From NCBI GenBank assembly GCA_017940465.1, contig JAGAYN010000017.1, positions 57,503-121,502 on the forward strand: a stretch of DNA of 64,000 bases, given 5' to 3'. The notes below the pieces were generated by a model that saw nothing but the letters and a program-made list of their open reading frames with translations, had not been told where the DNA came from and made no database searches. The position numbers and the translations under genes were made by a program. Positions 63,961 to 64,000 of the stretch are shown in pieces; the stretch's first letter is position 1, and each line of letters opens with the position of its first letter. The DNA is from Bacteroidales bacterium. Lineage in GTDB: Bacteria; Bacteroidota; Bacteroidia; Bacteroidales; P3.

Positions 63961-64000
63961 AGGGGGCGGGTGTGTTTGTGTGTAATGTACTGTTTTATAG

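Overview
The window is a stretch of a Bacteroidales chromosome. This rests on Bacteroidota-type promoters (-33 TTG/TTTG, about 19-20 nt, -7 TAnnTTTG), a gingipain-like C25 peptidase with a type IX secretion C-terminal domain, the DUF4271-hemD-rnpA-yidD cluster, DUF1573, DUF4491 and DUF6261 proteins, and LpxK (Gram-negative). I cannot place it below order level. Housekeeping genes are clearly GC-rich; blocks at about 22-27, 28-29, 30.5-35.3 and 39-46 kb are clearly AT-richer and hold accessory genes.

Layout. 0-2.3 kb: DUF1573 protein, an aminotransferase and a Gre-like protein. 2.3-6.3 kb: a leftward glycosyltransferase/membrane operon behind a long structured leader. 6.5-10.8 kb: AddB-like nuclease, a MurU-like nucleotidyltransferase and a HAD phosphatase. 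10.8-16.5 kb: yidD, rnpA, hemD, DUF4271 and a secreted C25 peptidase. 16.8-21.8 kb: hisS, an envelope protein, an SGNH-like protein, lpxK and a YraN protein. 22-27.7 kb: a defence-like block holding a SLOG/SANT/PD-(D/E)XK fusion, a DUF262+DUF1524 (GmrSD-like) protein, a YopX-like protein, another PD-(D/E)XK protein and a DUF6261-like protein followed by a 42-nt tandem repeat. 28-29 kb: a secreted HExxH protein.

29-42 kb is the most remarkable part. A pyruvate:ferredoxin oxidoreductase gene (nifJ) is present as one intact copy, an upstream 5' remnant and a downstream 3' remnant of about 1.39 kb. Between the intact copy and the 3' remnant lies a restriction-modification operon: C5 methyltransferase, candidate endonuclease and a GHKL ATPase carrying a C-terminal PD-(D/E)XK motif. 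Between the 5' remnant and the intact copy lie a secreted two-repeat protein, a DUF3820-like protein and a BRO-N protein. The simplest reading is an island of about 11 kb that split a resident nifJ and supplied a complete replacement.

42-49.4 kb is a graveyard and repeat zone: HNH nuclease, a degenerate aspartic-protease-like lipoprotein, two remnants fused head to head, a DUF454 protein and a large adhesin-like gene broken by an in-frame TGA. 49.5-53 kb is a leftward cassette of five genes: three paralogous LCM-type methyltransferases, a small membrane protein and an isoprenylcysteine-methyltransferase-like enzyme. 53.4-56 kb holds a YiiX-like hydrolase, a self-inhibited Fic protein with a palindromic upstream operator, and a flavodoxin-like protein. 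56.3-60.7 kb is a translationally coupled operon: unknown protein, ABC exporter, Y-family polymerase and YolD-like protein. 60.7-63.8 kb carries a 55-residue 2[4Fe-4S] ferredoxin, DUF4491, a Gate-domain membrane protein and an outer-membrane barrel.

A dispersed intergenic repeat (11-nt units of GTTAAAGAACA, next to a 'GCGTTATATAAT' core) recurs at 6.4, 43.0, 44.9, 53.3 and 56.2 kb, often upstream of promoters.
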